Positions 47,047-58,838 of a stretch of DNA of 64,000 nucleotides are shown piece by piece. How positions within the stretch are numbered: the stretch's first letter is position 1; each line of letters starts with the position of its first letter. The stretch is from positions 6,917,253-6,981,252 of the forward strand of contig JAJEKV010000017.1 of NCBI GenBank assembly GCA_021234155.1, given 5' to 3'. The position numbers were made by a program, and so were the translations under genes. Under the pieces are notes generated by a model that saw only the letters and a program-made list of their open reading frames with translations, had not been told where the DNA came from and searched no databases. Source of the stretch: Isoetes taiwanensis. Taxonomy: Eukaryota > Streptophyta > Lycopodiopsida > Isoetales > Isoetaceae.

Positions 47047-50017
47047 TTGCTGCCCCATCAGCTGGTCATGTGGAGAAGCAAATTTTGTGTAGCATTCGAC
47101 AGATGGAATCTGAACATGTGCAATTTGCTCGCATTAAAGCTTGGTTGCAATGGTTTAAGGAGGGAGACCGGTGCACATGTTTTTTCTTCAAAGCTGCCAA
47201 AACAAGAAAGCTAGCTGCATCTCTTCAGTCTCTGCAGATTCAGGATGGGCTTGTTATTTCAGATCCAGCTGAGCTTAGAGGCTTTTTGCATAATCACTTT
47301 TCAGCTTTCTTCATTGCTCGACGTCTTCCCTTTCAGTCAGATTTTCAAGCGGCTTTGCTTGCTAAGGTTCATCCTATAGTTACCAATGAGCAAAGGGCCA
47401 CTTTAGAGGCTGAGATCAGCCAGAATGATTTAGCGGAGGCCACATTATTCTCAAGAGGGGCAAGTGTCCGGGTCTTGATGGTATTCCGGTGGAATTTTTC
47501 CAGGAGTATTGGGATTGGCTTGGTGCAGATGTGTATGATGGTTTCAGGGATTTTAAAAGACAGAGCCACCTAGACAAAATCCTCAACTCTAGTTGCATCT
47601 CCCTTATTCCAAAATGTAAGGATCCCTCTTCCATTTCAGATTGGCGCCCCATTACCTTGTTGTCCTCAGTGTACAAGATCTTTGCTAAAGCTTTTGCTCG
47701 AAGCTTTGTGGCGTGCTTATCGAGTCCATCTCTTCCACACGGTCGGGTTTCTTGCCTCACGGGTGTATCTTGAATAATGTGGCAAAGCAACATATGAGGG
47801 TCTCTATTGGGCTAGGAATGCACTGCAGTTACCCCATTGTATACTTGAAGTGGATTTTGCAAAAGCATATGACGGTGTTGACTGGAGTTTCTTGGAGCGA
47901 TTGCCTTTACGTCTTGGTTTTGGTACCCGTTTCGCGGGACGTTATGAAACTTCATTATTACGCTTTCGTTCTTTCAGTTCTTTTTCAAGGAGAATCATCG
48001 ACATTTTTTTCAGTGGGGCGTGGCATTGGCGGTATCTGACCTTTAACACCGCTTTTTACAATTGTGGCGGAGATTCTCTCATGTATTCTCTCTTGCAAAG
48101 CAAGAAGGCATCTGCATGGTCTTCCCATGAATAATGGTTCACAAGAGATTTGTAATCGATGCACGCGGATGACACTTTCTTGTTCTTAATGGTCGATGAG
48201 CAGAATTTTCGAATGCCATTTCCTTGTTGGACAATTTCTCTTTGGCTTCTAGTATTCTTGTGGGATGGCAAAAGTGTACTGCCTTGTGGGCCCTAGACTC
48301 TCCAGTGCTGTCTTCTGTGGTTGCATTTCCATGGAAGGTTCTTCCTCATGGGAAGGCAACTAGGCTTCTGGGCATTCCATTGGTATACACCTCTTATCTG
48401 GAGACGCGTGGGATGTCACTATTAAGGGGTTGGAAAGGCATTTGTTCTGGTGGTCCACGGCTAAGTTATCCATGCCTGGTCGTGTAATGCGTGGCAAAGT
48501 CGGTTCAAAGTGGTACACATGTCTATATGGCATCCATCTTGCCGGCACCGCATGAACAAAGATCTGACTCATTGTTCGTGATCTTGTCGGGGAACTTCAT
48601 CTGGGGTGGCGCTGAAGAAGGAGCTGATGTTAAAATTAGTTGGGCAAAGTGCATTATGCCTAAACTTTGTGGGGGGCTGGAGATGATTCACTTTCTTCTC
48701 CAGAGCAAGGTGCTGATTTCTAAGTTCATATGGCGGATTCTAAATAATGCTGATAATTCTCCAGGTCTGCGCCTCATTCACCAGTCTTTACAAATGTGCG
48801 TTTCCTTTGGCTCACCATCCATTAAGCCACTCCTCCCATGGGCATTATTCTATCCACTTTCTCCATATCCTAATGCATCTCCTTTCCTCAAGGGATTGCT
48901 AGCTACTTAAGAGACTGTGCGCACTTTGTTTCAGTTCCATCCAATGGCCCATACGTATCCTACCGATTCTTTGGTGGATCCCTTTGGGTGACGGCCAGGC
49001 AGATTGTTCCTTGGTCTCTTCTGTCCATCCATTGACGCAACGTCGGTGGCGAACAGCAGGTGTGCTCACGGTATCTGCATGGTATAATGAGACAAGATTG
49101 TTGACGTGGAATGAGTTCAAATTGAAGTTCCTCCTCCTTCGTTGGGACCGTGGCATTTGGGAAAAAGTAGTCGCTACACTTCCTCCACACCCACAAGGCG
49201 TGGCTCCTCATTCTGGGGTGGTTCATGGCAAGAAAGCAAGGAGGAGCACCCGTGCACTCAATGTATGTGGTCCCGCTTCATCCCGAAGTGTTGCCTCCAT
49301 TGCCAAAGTGGCCTTTAGTTATCCCCGAGCCTCATCATAAAGCGATGCGGCGATGGGTATGGGATAAATTGCTCTATCCTAAGCTATCTATTTTATGGTG
49401 GCGGATCACTCATAGATGCGTCTTGCGGATAAACATTTGTTGTTCATCGATTTCGTCCGTAAGTCTCGTGGATCCCCTCTTTGCATGCGAGGGATGAGAC
49501 AATTGAGCAATTGCTTTTTTCTTATGTCACCATGTTCGACTTGCTTGACAAAGTGGCTTTTGAGTCTTTTCCATTGTAACTTGAATAGTCAGCAGGTCCT
49601 ATTGTCAGTCTATCCTAGTTCTTGGGACAAGTTGGCAAAGAGGGCTTTCCACTTAGCATCTGCTTGGATCATCTGGTCCATCTGGAAGAGACGAAATCTC
49701 CTCATTTTCAAGGGACATGTCTTTTCAGATACGCAAGTGTTTAGCGATGCTTGTAGTCGCATTGTGAAGGCGTACAAGTGTTCTTCCTTAAAGGATGATG
49801 TCAAGAGTGTCATTTGGGAGCAATATCTTCAGATTTAGACCTATGCATAGCAAACAGTTGTGCTCGTGGTGATATGTATTCTCTGCTTTTCTATGTTATG
49901 TATGTGCTAGGTAGTGTTGCTCTAGTGGACATCTTCTCCACTGGGTTTTGAGTCCCCCATGTACTCTTTGTATTCTTTTGAGTAATAAAGGTCCACGTTC
50001 ATAAAAAAAAAAAAAAA
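47047..50017 (+). mobile_element. 5'-truncated L1-type LINE
   Basis: Plus-strand ORF2 fragment in several frames: 'WLQWFKEGDRCTCFFFKAAK' (47,140), 'GLDGIPVEFFQEYW' (47,472), 'ISLIPKCKDPSSISDWRPIT' (47,598), 'DFAKAYDGVDWSFLERL' (47,853) and 'KATRLLGIPLVYTSYLE' (48,353). The C-terminal tail 'WDKLAKRAFHLASAWIIWSI' (49,622) ends at 49,838, followed by a 3' UTR with AATAAA and poly(A) at 50,003-50,017. The GCPLAPYLF/FADD region is missing or unreadable. Endonuclease and ORF1 are absent. The candidate TSD AAAAGGAAAA is low-complexity. It is the same family as the deleted copy at 12.0-12.9 kb. Confidence 0.85.
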
Positions 50018-50039
50018 GGAAAAGTGTGTGGGAGGTTGT

Positions 50040-50515
50040 TACAAATCTGAAAATTGTGCGCCTAGCAGTATTCTTAGGTCTTCCCTTGATCTTTTCAACG
50101 GATACTCTTGCTGCAAAGATAGAGCTTGCATTTGAAAGTTATGTTGAAGTTCTTATGGCCAGCCAAAAAACAGGCCTTGGATTTAGAAACATTCTGGTTT
50201 ATTTGACATGTTGACGTAATGAATTTGAAAAATATATATCTAGCAGCTTTCATAGATCATTCTTTGAGCTTTTCAATGCGTGCTCACGCTTGAGAAACAG
50301 AGCTTGCTTGCTAAAGTTATGGCCATCTTTCTACGCTGCTGTAAAATTGGAACAGCAAATGCATTTTGCCGCAGTTGGGCCATTTATAGAAAGTTGTGTG
50401 CCTAGCAATATTCTTAGGTCTTCCCTTGATGTTTTCAACGGATACTCTTGGTGCGAAGATAGAGCTTGCATTTGAAAGTTATGCTAAAATTCTTAAGGCC
50501 AACCAACAAGCTTTA
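50040..50515 (+). repeat. tandem-array units B and C
   Basis: 'cctagca(g/a)tattcttaggtcttcccttgat', 'ttttcaacggatactcttg' and 'agatagagcttgcatttgaaagttatg' occur at 50,060-50,145 and again at 50,399-50,485, an offset of about 340 bp. Between them is the block shared with unit A. One frame reads 'LGLPLIFSTDTLAAKIELAF' (50,081); I do not recognise it. Stops interrupt every copy. Confidence 0.8.
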
Positions 50516-50764
50516 AAACGGTTGAAAAAGAAGAGGATTTGTTGGGCTACCTTTATATCGCAACCAGAGTAATTCTGCAGCCCTTTACTGTAATACTGGT
50601 CCTTAAGAAGAGCAGACTATGGCAAGAGATCGTGTGAGGTTACTTGGTCTGGCTATAGTGCAGCTACTTATTTCGCTGGGTCATCTCTGTGCAAGAATTT
50701 GTGGCCCGCCTTCTGAAGTTGAGGTGTGAAGCTCTCAATCTTCAATATTATGCGTTTCTTCATG

Positions 50765-50848
50765 TCTCTGTATTGGCAGTGATGGTAGAGCATCGCCAGA
50801 ATATGATCTCTGTATTGGCAATGATGATAGAGCATTGCCAGAATATGA
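50765..50848 (+). repeat. 42-bp tandem duplication
   Basis: Two units starting at 50,765 and 50,807 ('tctctgtattggcaNtgatg', 'agagcatNgccagaatatga'). The period is a multiple of three and stays in frame in a short ORF, but the ORF is not recognisable. Confidence 0.8.
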
Positions 50849-51139
50849 TGTGTGGGGAGAGCTGCACCCATCTTTGTGTAGCTCCTTACATCACCAATCA
50901 CCAGATACTAGCTAGTTTCTTGATTCTCAAGCTTTTGATTTTGAAATGATAATGATTGTTCTCGATTCAATCGTTTGAACAAGATATTTGTTCATTCACG
51001 AATTTCAAGCGACTCTGCAACATGTAGGGAGCTATGCAGCCTGTTTAAATTTTCGTGGTGTTTTTGTTATTGCAGATGCGGCGTGGAGCTTTTGAAAGGA
51101 GTTACTGTCTGGAGCGCCCAACCGACCTTCACGTTAGGC

Positions 51140-51203
51140 GAATGGCCCCGAGGGCCATTTTGGGCCCTTTTCTAGGCCCAAAAAATGGTCCTCTAGGCCA
51201 TTC
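51140..51203. mobile_element. 64-bp palindrome (family P)
   Basis: GAATGGCC...GGCCATTC near-perfect palindrome, related to the MITE at 41,157 and sharing its 'ccttcacgtt' flank. Probably a shorter, loop-deleted copy. Confidence 0.7.
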
Positions 51204-51209
51204 CTCGAT

Positions 51210-52159
51210 ACAAAACTGCCAACTAGATACACAAATATCTTGAAGCAAACCTGCACACGATCCTCTTCAGTTCTCATAATTCCACAAAGCTAGTTAAAAT
51301 AAACGTTTTGATGCTTCTCATGCTTCAAATGCTATTTTATTCTGATCATCTAAACCTGCGAAATAGAAGTTGTCCTACGAGTAGCCAAATCATCATGGCA
51401 GGCAGAATGATTTCATTTACGCCATTGAAAATATGTGCTCTGCCCCAATTTTTCTCTAAGTCCAGTCTGTAATTGTGTTCATATAAATTGCCTAAACATG
51501 TATGGTTCAAACACATTTCCTCACACACGGCACAATATATAATAAGATGAACATTTTGCAACCTGGCTACCTCAAGACATTCATATGTGCTTTCCAGAAT
51601 AAGCACATTGCACATCCCGGAGCCTATCCTATACCAGAAACGCTGTTGCATCAGACTGTGAAGACTTGAGAACAAAAGCTAGATTTCCCAATGTTGAAAC
51701 TATTTACAAATGCAGGAAGAGGGCTGGTGTTCTAAACACCAAATGGAACAATTATGCAAATGGAACAATTATGTCATTCAACATAAAATCTCCTGAGGAA
51801 TGCCCAAAACTAATAATTATCTTTCTAGAAAATAATACCAAATACTCTCAAGGGCAAATTCCAGCCCAACAGATTCATGCATATGAGACTACATCTTATC
51901 TTCGGCTTCACCCAGTGAGCCCTATGAAAGAGGAGGATTGAGAGAACGTCTACAAGATTACAAAGTTGGTAAGATAAAGAGCATTAGCTCCTATCAGGAT
52001 ACATGTCAAACTTTGCATTGCAATCATTCTTGATGCATGCAGTAAGTGAAAGCATTCTAGGAACAGAAACAGACTTAACTCAAGAAATAGAACAGGAATC
52101 TTACCATCATGAGCCCAGTAAGCCTTAAGCTGCGAGATAGAAACTTAACATTTAAAGAC
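51210..52159. other. downstream of Cbf5, no second gene
   Basis: Opposed ORFs at 51,346-51,675 (-) and 51,666-51,941 (+) have no recognised domain. Part of the region would be Cbf5 3' UTR. Confidence 0.45.
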
Positions 52160-54016
52160 TCACTCAGTGTCAGCTTCCTTCTTTTTCTTTTTCTTCTTCT
52201 TCTTATCTGAGGCTTCTTCAGATTCCATAGGCATGGCTTCTACTGCTGCTTCAATTTCCACAGCTCCATCTGTTTTTGATTTTTTCTTCTTTGATTTTTT
52301 TTCATCCTTGGGTGTTTCCCCATTCTCTTTTTCAGACACCAGCAGCTCTTTACCTTCAGATAGGGATTTCTTTTCTTTTCTTTTCTTGCGGTGAGACTCT
52401 TCCTGCTGGCCTTCAATTACTACCTCCTTTTCCTGTTGGGCATCCTCCCCGACAACCTTCATCTCAGTATCCTCATCGCCACCTCTCTTCCTCTTTTCCT
52501 TTTTCTCCTTCTTTTCTTTCTTCTTCCGAAGCTTCTCCTCGATTTCCTCTGCCCCCAATGATGCACCTACCAATGCCAACTCTTCACCAGCTGCCACAAC
52601 AGGTTCTCCAGCCACGTCCTCAGGAGCTGGAACAGAATCCCCATTTCCAAGTGCAGGAACATTTCTGAGCCACTCTTTGGGCGTTTTGTCATTTGGCTTT
52701 CCATGCTTGTCTAGCAGGCCATCAGCTATCATTTTCTTTTTTGTAGCAGCTCTGGGGCCTAATCCCCACTTCCTTGGGTATGTATCTCTCTCCATTACAA
52801 CCCTTTTAACTTTTGCCACTACCCCATGGTCACAGGTTGCCATAGTGGATGTGGTCATCTGGGCAACTGCTAATGCAATAGCTTCACCTTTCGTTGTCAT
52901 GATCACCACTTCTTCCCCAACTTCAATATCATTCTCGAACCTCAGAAGTCCTGGAATCATGAGTTTAGCACCATAACATATTGCATTTACTGCAGAATCC
53001 TTCACCACCAATCTCTTGTAGCTTGTCAGCAGAACTTCAAGTGGCATAATCACCCTTCTAATGTAAGATTCATCCTTGTAATTATCATACATCCACTGAG
53101 CATCCAACACATCATGCATTGTCACAAGGTTATCTTTTTCACCAAGAATACCAGATCGCACACGCCGAAGCTCTTGCATATGCCCACCTACTCCTAAAAG
53201 AAGTCCTAAATGAACACACAAGGTCCTGATGTAAGTACCCGCTTCACAAGACACCCAGAACACAACTAGATGGCGCTCTGCATCATATTCCAGCAATTTA
53301 CTCTCATAGATTGTTCTGATACGCAGCTGCCGCTTCACTGCAGAAATCAAAGGGGGGCGTTGAAACAAAGCTCCCCTCAGAGTCTCTATTGCTCTGCCAA
53401 CCTTTGCAACATCATCAATAGCAGAATGCAAGCGAGCCACACAGACATACTCTTTTCCTGCCCCTTGTTGAGCCTTGACAAGCCTAGTTGCTCGATCAAC
53501 ACATACAATCAAACTTCCAGTTACCTTTGGATCCAAGGTACCGCTGTGGCCAGTCTTATCCACCCTTAACATCCTCTTGATCCATGCCACCACTTCATGT
53601 GAGGAAGGATTTGCTGGCTTGTCCAGATTTATAACTCCATATCTAACATAATCATAAAGAGGCCTTTTGAGTGGAGTATAACCTGTTGGAAGAGGAGTGT
53701 AATGCCCTGTTCTGACATTGAGCTTGTCGTAGTTCTTGAGCAAAATCGGCCACTTGGAGGTATCCAAAGACGGCGTGACTGTCTGGGGTTTTATGAGATA
53801 ATCTGCTGCAGCCTGTAAAGAACCCACTGCATCCTCATCTTCGCCGGACTTGGACCTTTTCCTCTTCTTCTTCTCAGGACTCCCCATTTTCTGTTTTGCC
53901 GCAGACCTGTGGTGTGGTGCGACCAAAGGTTCTGCTTCTTCGCCTAGGGTTTTAGGGTTTAAAGGTTTAGGCATATAGGGTTTTCTGTCCATTAGGGTTT
54001 CTTCTAGGTTTTCCAC
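52160..54016 (-). CDS. Cbf5/dyskerin (NAP57), H/ACA RNP pseudouridine synthase
   Basis: Catalytic subunit of H/ACA snoRNPs: isomerises uridine to pseudouridine in rRNA and snRNA, guided by H/ACA RNAs with Nop10, Nhp2 and Gar1, in nucleolus and Cajal bodies. One open frame of 618 codons without introns, like Arabidopsis NAP57. The dyskerin-like N-domain (~80-140: [45 protein letters not shown]) leads to the TruB domain with [11 protein letters not shown], catalytic Asp162, then '[13 protein letters not shown]', [11 protein letters not shown] and '[15 protein letters not shown]'. The PUA domain is at ~333-410 ([20 protein letters not shown], '[10 protein letters not shown]'). The C-terminal ~170 residues are Lys/Glu-rich nuclear/nucleolar-targeting repeats. 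Met1 is the first in frame; Met9 is an alternative. All catalytic residues are present and no breaks are seen. Confidence 0.97.
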   Translation of the reverse strand: MENLEETLMDRKPYMPKPLNPKTLGEEAEPLVAPHHRSAAKQKMGSPEKKKRKRSKSGEDEDAVGSLQAAADYLIKPQTVTPSLDTSKWPILLKNYDKLNVRTGHYTPLPTGYTPLKRPLYDYVRYGVINLDKPANPSSHEVVAWIKRMLRVDKTGHSGTLDPKVTGSLIVCVDRATRLVKAQQGAGKEYVCVARLHSAIDDVAKVGRAIETLRGALFQRPPLISAVKRQLRIRTIYESKLLEYDAERHLVVFWVSCEAGTYIRTLCVHLGLLLGVGGHMQELRRVRSGILGEKDNLVTMHDVLDAQWMYDNYKDESYIRRVIMPLEVLLTSYKRLVVKDSAVNAICYGAKLMIPGLLRFENDIEVGEEVVIMTTKGEAIALAVAQMTTSTMATCDHGVVAKVKRVVMERDTYPRKWGLGPRAATKKKMIADGLLDKHGKPNDKTPKEWLRNVPALGNGDSVPAPEDVAGEPVVAAGEELALVGASLGAEEIEEKLRKKKEKKEKKEKRKRGGDEDTEMKVVGEDAQQEKEVVIEGQQEESHRKKRKEKKSLSEGKELLVSEKENGETPKDEKKSKKKKSKTDGAVEIEAAVEAMPMESEEASDKKKKKKKKKEADTE

Positions 54017-54244
54017 TTTGAGCTATCAGATTACCTTGCAAAATTACTATTTCATAATGTTCACTACAACGAGAGCCCACTATTATGCCTTGTATTATGG
54101 CCAAACCTTGTATTATGGCTTTTTGGCCATTGGATTGCAGCACGTGGGAGCATGTTCCCTCCCCTTAAATCCAGAGCGTACAAACTGAGTCTTTTGCAAG
54201 TCAAACTCGCCCCTGTTGATCCGGCCATGAGAGGGACATTATTA

Positions 54245-54400
54245 AGGCAAAGACCATTACATAAAAGGGATGCAATATAGTACAGTAGGAAAAGAACAAT
54301 GCAATACAGTAGAGTAGGAAAACAATAACTAGAGCCTGGGGAATCGAACCCCAGATATCCAATGCGCATGCCTTACCTGTGCTCCACGTTCTGCCCATGC
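54245..54400 (-). mobile_element. tRNA-derived SINE or tRNA pseudogene
   Basis: Minus strand: a perfect T-arm-like B box GGTTCGATTCC inside CTGGGG...CCCCAG (54,340-54,350) and a degenerate A box TGGAGCACAGG (54,376-54,386). A body follows of two tandem 'ctactNtactNtattgcat' units (54,270-54,330). The cloverleaf acceptor stem is incomplete, so this is not a working tRNA. It lies ~250 bp upstream of the Cbf5 start codon. Confidence 0.55.
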
Positions 54401-56004
54401 ATAGGAGCCATGGAAGATTGTTACGACTAAATTAAATCACAGAATTAGGAAAGAGAAGGACACAAAGATCTCTCCAATCTTTAGGAGAAAAATTACCACC
54501 CAACCGGGCTCAGGCTTCTTCAAGAAATCATTTCCTTGAATAATTCAACTCTACACATGAATTCATCAACTAAAAACTAAGTTGGGCTAAATTCCAAGCG
54601 GTCATGGGCACAAGGCTTCAGAAATAAACAAGAGAGAATGGGTCAGGTGTAATTTTGTAAAGCAAGCAACAGTTATATATATTCTAGATGGAATCGGTCC
54701 CTTTTACTTGGAATCCCTTTTGGGACAGCAAATAGTTGGGTCTATTAGATAGGTAAAGGCATCCAAGAATAGTTCGGCTAGACATAGATAAAGGCCAGCG
54801 TTAGCAGATCCAGCATCCCTTTGGCAAATTCGGATCTGGGTCGCCTGTGCTGGTGACACCTCATGCAACCGGATCAACTGGATACACACCTGATACAACA
54901 CATAATCTCCCCCGAAATAGCATTCTCCTCTGTTGACGACACCTGCAGCCGCCTCCACACCTGACCCCATCCGGATCTCAGGACTCTACTGCCAGCTAGG
55001 TTTCCAAAACGCATCCCAGATGCCAGCATCACAAAAATACGTTTTTGCATACGAATACCTCCCCTCACCTTAGAAAATATGTAACAAAAATAACATTCTT
55101 GATCGGGACCACATTATTGTAGGATGGGTTGAAGAACAACAACGATATGTGAGCCTCTAGGTAACTCTGAGCGACCAACGTACCTAGTTTATTGTCTAGG
55201 TGGAGGAGATTACCTCGTGATTAACTCATAGGCAGCACCCATTAGCTAAGTGGTGACCTCCAACACTCCAAGGCAGCTGCCCCTAGATGTAATCCAATGC
55301 CTAGTGAAAATTTTGTCACATAGCAAATATCTCAAAATATAGTAATAATAAGATTTTCGCCAGTTTGAGGTAATGGTGAAAGTTTGAGGCGATGTTATAA
55401 GGGGGCATTTGGAATGCCACTACAGACAGCGGAAGGGGCTCTGCGACTGGCGGCAGCTGGGAATGGGTCTCCCCCTGCAAAAAAGAAGTTGGAGAGCCCT
55501 TTTGGGTATAGATTCGACAGATTTTGCAGGATTTTGACAAGATTCAGCAAGCTACAAACTCAAAATAGAGCGGGGAAGGTCTTTTGAGCGCAGATCCAAT
55601 AGATTGTGTGGGTCTTGGCAAGTTAAGACGAGCATTACATAGATTCTAGGAGTTCAGATTTAGCGAATCCCAATAAAAAGTTTTGGCTCATTGAATCATC
55701 TGGTGCAGAAGCAATGGTAGAAAAAAAACCATAAAGGCAGATAAGGATGGAACTTACGATGAGCTTTCTACTTCTTAAAACAGTTCTTTGTTTTGACATG
55801 GCTAAGCGGAACCAATGGGCCAATTTCCATTCCTCAAAATATAATGTCATGTGGAGCACTGGTTTGGGAAGATTATTAGGTACATGCTAGGATGCTAAGT
55901 GTATATATGCCTTTTGTTGTGTGCAACACAAGAACCTTCTTATTCATTATATCCGTTAGTGTCTTGTAATTCCTCTTGTCACACATACTTGAACACCAAT
56001 TAAA
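54401..56004. other. intergenic, no supported gene
   Basis: Putative upstream region of Cbf5 and unclassified DNA. No ORF with a domain and no RNA gene recognised. Confidence 0.4.
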
Positions 56005-56013
56005 CATACATAT

Positions 56014-56710
56014 GGGAAATTTACCAAAATAACCTTAATTATTGACTTAATTCCCAAAAAGCCCTTCATATTTTTGAAATTCTCAAAATGCCCTTAATTT
56101 TTAAGTATTTTCTCAAATAGCCCTTTGTATTTTAAGAATCGTCAAAAATCACCTTTTCACAATAGATGGTCATTATTTACACAGGGAAGTGTTTCTTACA
56201 TATCACAACAATTTGGAAAATAAATTTTAGAACACCACATTAAGACAAAATATGCAATGGAAATATCAAATAGGATTTCTGCAACTGCGTTCATTATGGC
56301 CACCATTACCACAACATGTGCACTTGTACACACTCGTTTCTCTATCTCAATCTTCTGTCCTATCTTGTTTCTTTTTAGGCCTGCTAGGTGGATAACGTGT
56401 TGTAAAAGGTAGCATTTCATTATTTTCAAGAAGTTCAATATTTGATGGATAAATATCTCTAGCATATGAATAGCAAAATGAGCTCAACAAGTAACCTGGA
56501 TTGGTTTCCAAATTATTGCAATCTATAAAAAACACGTCCTTGTGTAAAGAATGAGTATCTATTGTGAAAACATATTTTTTGGTGATTTTTAAAATACAAA
56601 AGGCTATTTGAGATAATACTTAAGAATTAAGGGCATTTTGGGAATTTCAAAAATACGAAGGGCTTTTTGGGAATTAACTCAACAATTAAGGTTATTTTGG
56701 TAAATTTCCC
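56014..56710 (-). mobile_element. MULE deletion derivative with ~145-bp TIRs
   Basis: Termini 56,014-56,160 and 56,565-56,710 are inverted copies starting GGGAAATTTACCAAAATAAC. The flanks catacatat (56,005-56,013) and caaacatat (56,711-56,719) form a 9-bp target duplication with one mismatch, as Mutator-like elements make. The 400-bp interior keeps the C-terminal end of the transposase (separate entry). It is 697 bp in all and therefore non-autonomous. Confidence 0.85.
56266..56535 (-). pseudogene. MULE transposase C-terminal fragment with zinc knuckle
   Basis: Reading 56,535 to 56,266 on the minus strand gives a proline-rich 'YPPSRPKKKQDRTED', one in-frame TGA, then 'DRETSVYKCTCCGNGGHNER' and SCRNPI. 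This contains the CCHC knuckle C-x2-C-x4-H-x4-C (CTCCGNGGHNERSC). MuDR/FAR1-type transposases end with just such a GRPKKxR region and knuckle. SWIM and catalytic domains are deleted. Confidence 0.7.
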
Positions 56711-56719
56711 CAAACATAT

Positions 56720-58640
56720 TCTAGTCAGGTGGCACAATATCTAGCACGCATATTGGAAACCCTAAGAAAGCTATGGTTCTATTGAAAAGAACAAAAAACC
56801 AGTCAATAGTGTGGGTATGTTTTTATTAGTGGTATACAAAAAAACATGTCGCAACATATGATGCTAGTGAGGCGTTATATGCCCTTCGTCAGTTTTCTCC
56901 ATCCCCTTCACCTATTTTTTCAAGGCCCATCGTGGTTGTTGATCACCCCCAAATTTCCTTCCGGAACGGTTGATCGCCAAGCCTTCTCATCAATCCAAAA
57001 TCCTCAAGTTATCTCATCAATCCATCTCATCAATCCCGAATTTGCTGCTGCATAATCATGCTTGCAATTTTGAGCAAGTACAAAGATTGGCGGGCAATTG
57101 CCAAAGAATGGCGGGCCACCATAGTATATATTGCTTCAGAATGGAGATGCATTCTTTTTATGAATTTGCCATGAAGTGGGAAGAAAGATTTCTCCAATCT
57201 GATTCGACGCACAATGTTGTACTTGATGTAAAACACTGATAAGCAATATCTATAAGTTGGAATAACAATCTGGGGAATTTGTATGTTTATGCTCTCGCTT
57301 GGCATAAACATGAATATGATGGGGCAAGGGCAGTGATTAAAAGAGCAGTTACACATGAAATGTTGAAAAGAAATGTTCATGATGTTGTAATATTCTGTCA
57401 AGAATACTTCAGCAATTCTGACAAGTATAGGTAAAGGTTGAGTTTATGGTTGTATTGTAAGTAATAAATTTTTGAAGTCGTCTAATTGGGTATTGACTCA
57501 GACACTATAGCAGGTTGACCCGAGAGCCCAAGCCTGCTCAGGTTGCAGCTTCCAAACGATTTAATAATTAATTCAATCTACTCATCTTAATTTATAGGAG
57601 CAGATCCGACCGATTGGGTGCAGATCCGACCGGAGAAGCTCCTTTTGGTTGCCAAAACCATTGTGTTATGATGTGCTATGTTTCCACGTGCGGCAAAGTC
57701 CTAGGGCTTCACAGAATTTCCGGTTCAAGAAATGATTTTTAGGTTCACTGAAAATATAGCAGGATATACGGCCGATCAAAATAGAAGCGTATAAAGATTT
57801 AGCTGATTCATGTTTATATGGGTAGGATTTTTTCTGGTACAAGAAAAAGTTTGTAGGATTTTTTTTTATATCGTTACTTAGTATTTTTTTTTTGTAATGG
57901 CTAACGGTATACTGCTCTAACTAATTATTCGAATCTTGAGAGCCTTGCTACCCTTTTCTTTGTTTTATTGTGGGAGATCAATTTGTTATTACCAACTAAA
58001 TGTCATCAATATTAACGAAGTGACAAATCCAGAAACAGTATATAGAGTCGATAAATTCTAGGGATAAATTCTAAGGTTTAAGATTCAACCCAACTTACAA
58101 AAACAATATGTAGAATCAATATAAGTTCTATTGTCACAAAGTCTTTAAGATGCGTCCCAAATTTCCATAAGTTATAATGCCACACAGTCTCTAAGATGCA
58201 TCCAAACTTAGGCGCGGCGAGTTGTGAGCGTGGTTTCAATAGAATTAACTTATTGAGAATAAGTTTAGGAACCAACTCAACACAGACACTATTGATGCAC
58301 TTGTTTGTATCTCACTGGAGGGACCTAACATGGAAGACTTTAACTTTGCTATAGCAGCCACTCATTGGCAAAATGCTGCTAATTACAGGCCCATTTTCAT
58401 AGGAACATGACTTGTTTATGTTAATTTTGTTGCAATTTAACATGGAAATTAACTTCTGTTGGTATCCTTTTATTTCCGAGTTTCGAAGGAAATTTTCCTA
58501 ACCAAAATTTTATTACTAGGATAAATCCCATTCAAATTTGTAAGTGCCTCTTCATCCCACGGCTAGAAGGAAATTTTCCTATTCCTTTAAAATACTTTGC
58601 CATACGTCGTTTGAAATTCAAATGTGAATTTGACTCACAC
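56720..58640. other. intergenic, no supported gene
   Basis: Only short unrecognised ORFs. A small direct repeat 'gcagatccgaccg' occurs at 57,601 and 57,621. Confidence 0.4.
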
Positions 58641-58644
58641 TGAG

Positions 58645-58795
58645 TTACCCTAAATCAACTATTCATGTCAATGGTTATAGTTATATACGCCTTCGTCAAC
58701 ATAAGTCATATAACAATATTCAGCCTAGGTCATATTACTTTAAGCTATGAGTCCTGCTCATAGGAATTTGCATGGACAATTCCTTCATTCCCCTT
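58645..58795 (+). repeat. direct repeat, left copy, flanking copia remnant
   Basis: Matches 59,707-59,898 ('ctaaatcaact.atcatgtca', 'atggttatagttatata', 'agcctaggtcatatt', 'tgagtcctgc'). It lies where the 3' LTR of the minus-strand copia fragment would be, so it may be a fragment of the LTR. Confidence 0.65.
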
Positions 58796-58838
58796 CCATG
58801 CAAAGTTCATATGCCCTTAAATTGTCCAAAGATGGTTT

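Noticed and set aside
52167-53569. plus-strand ORFs across Cbf5
   Set aside because: Antisense shadows of the clearly coding Cbf5 frame.
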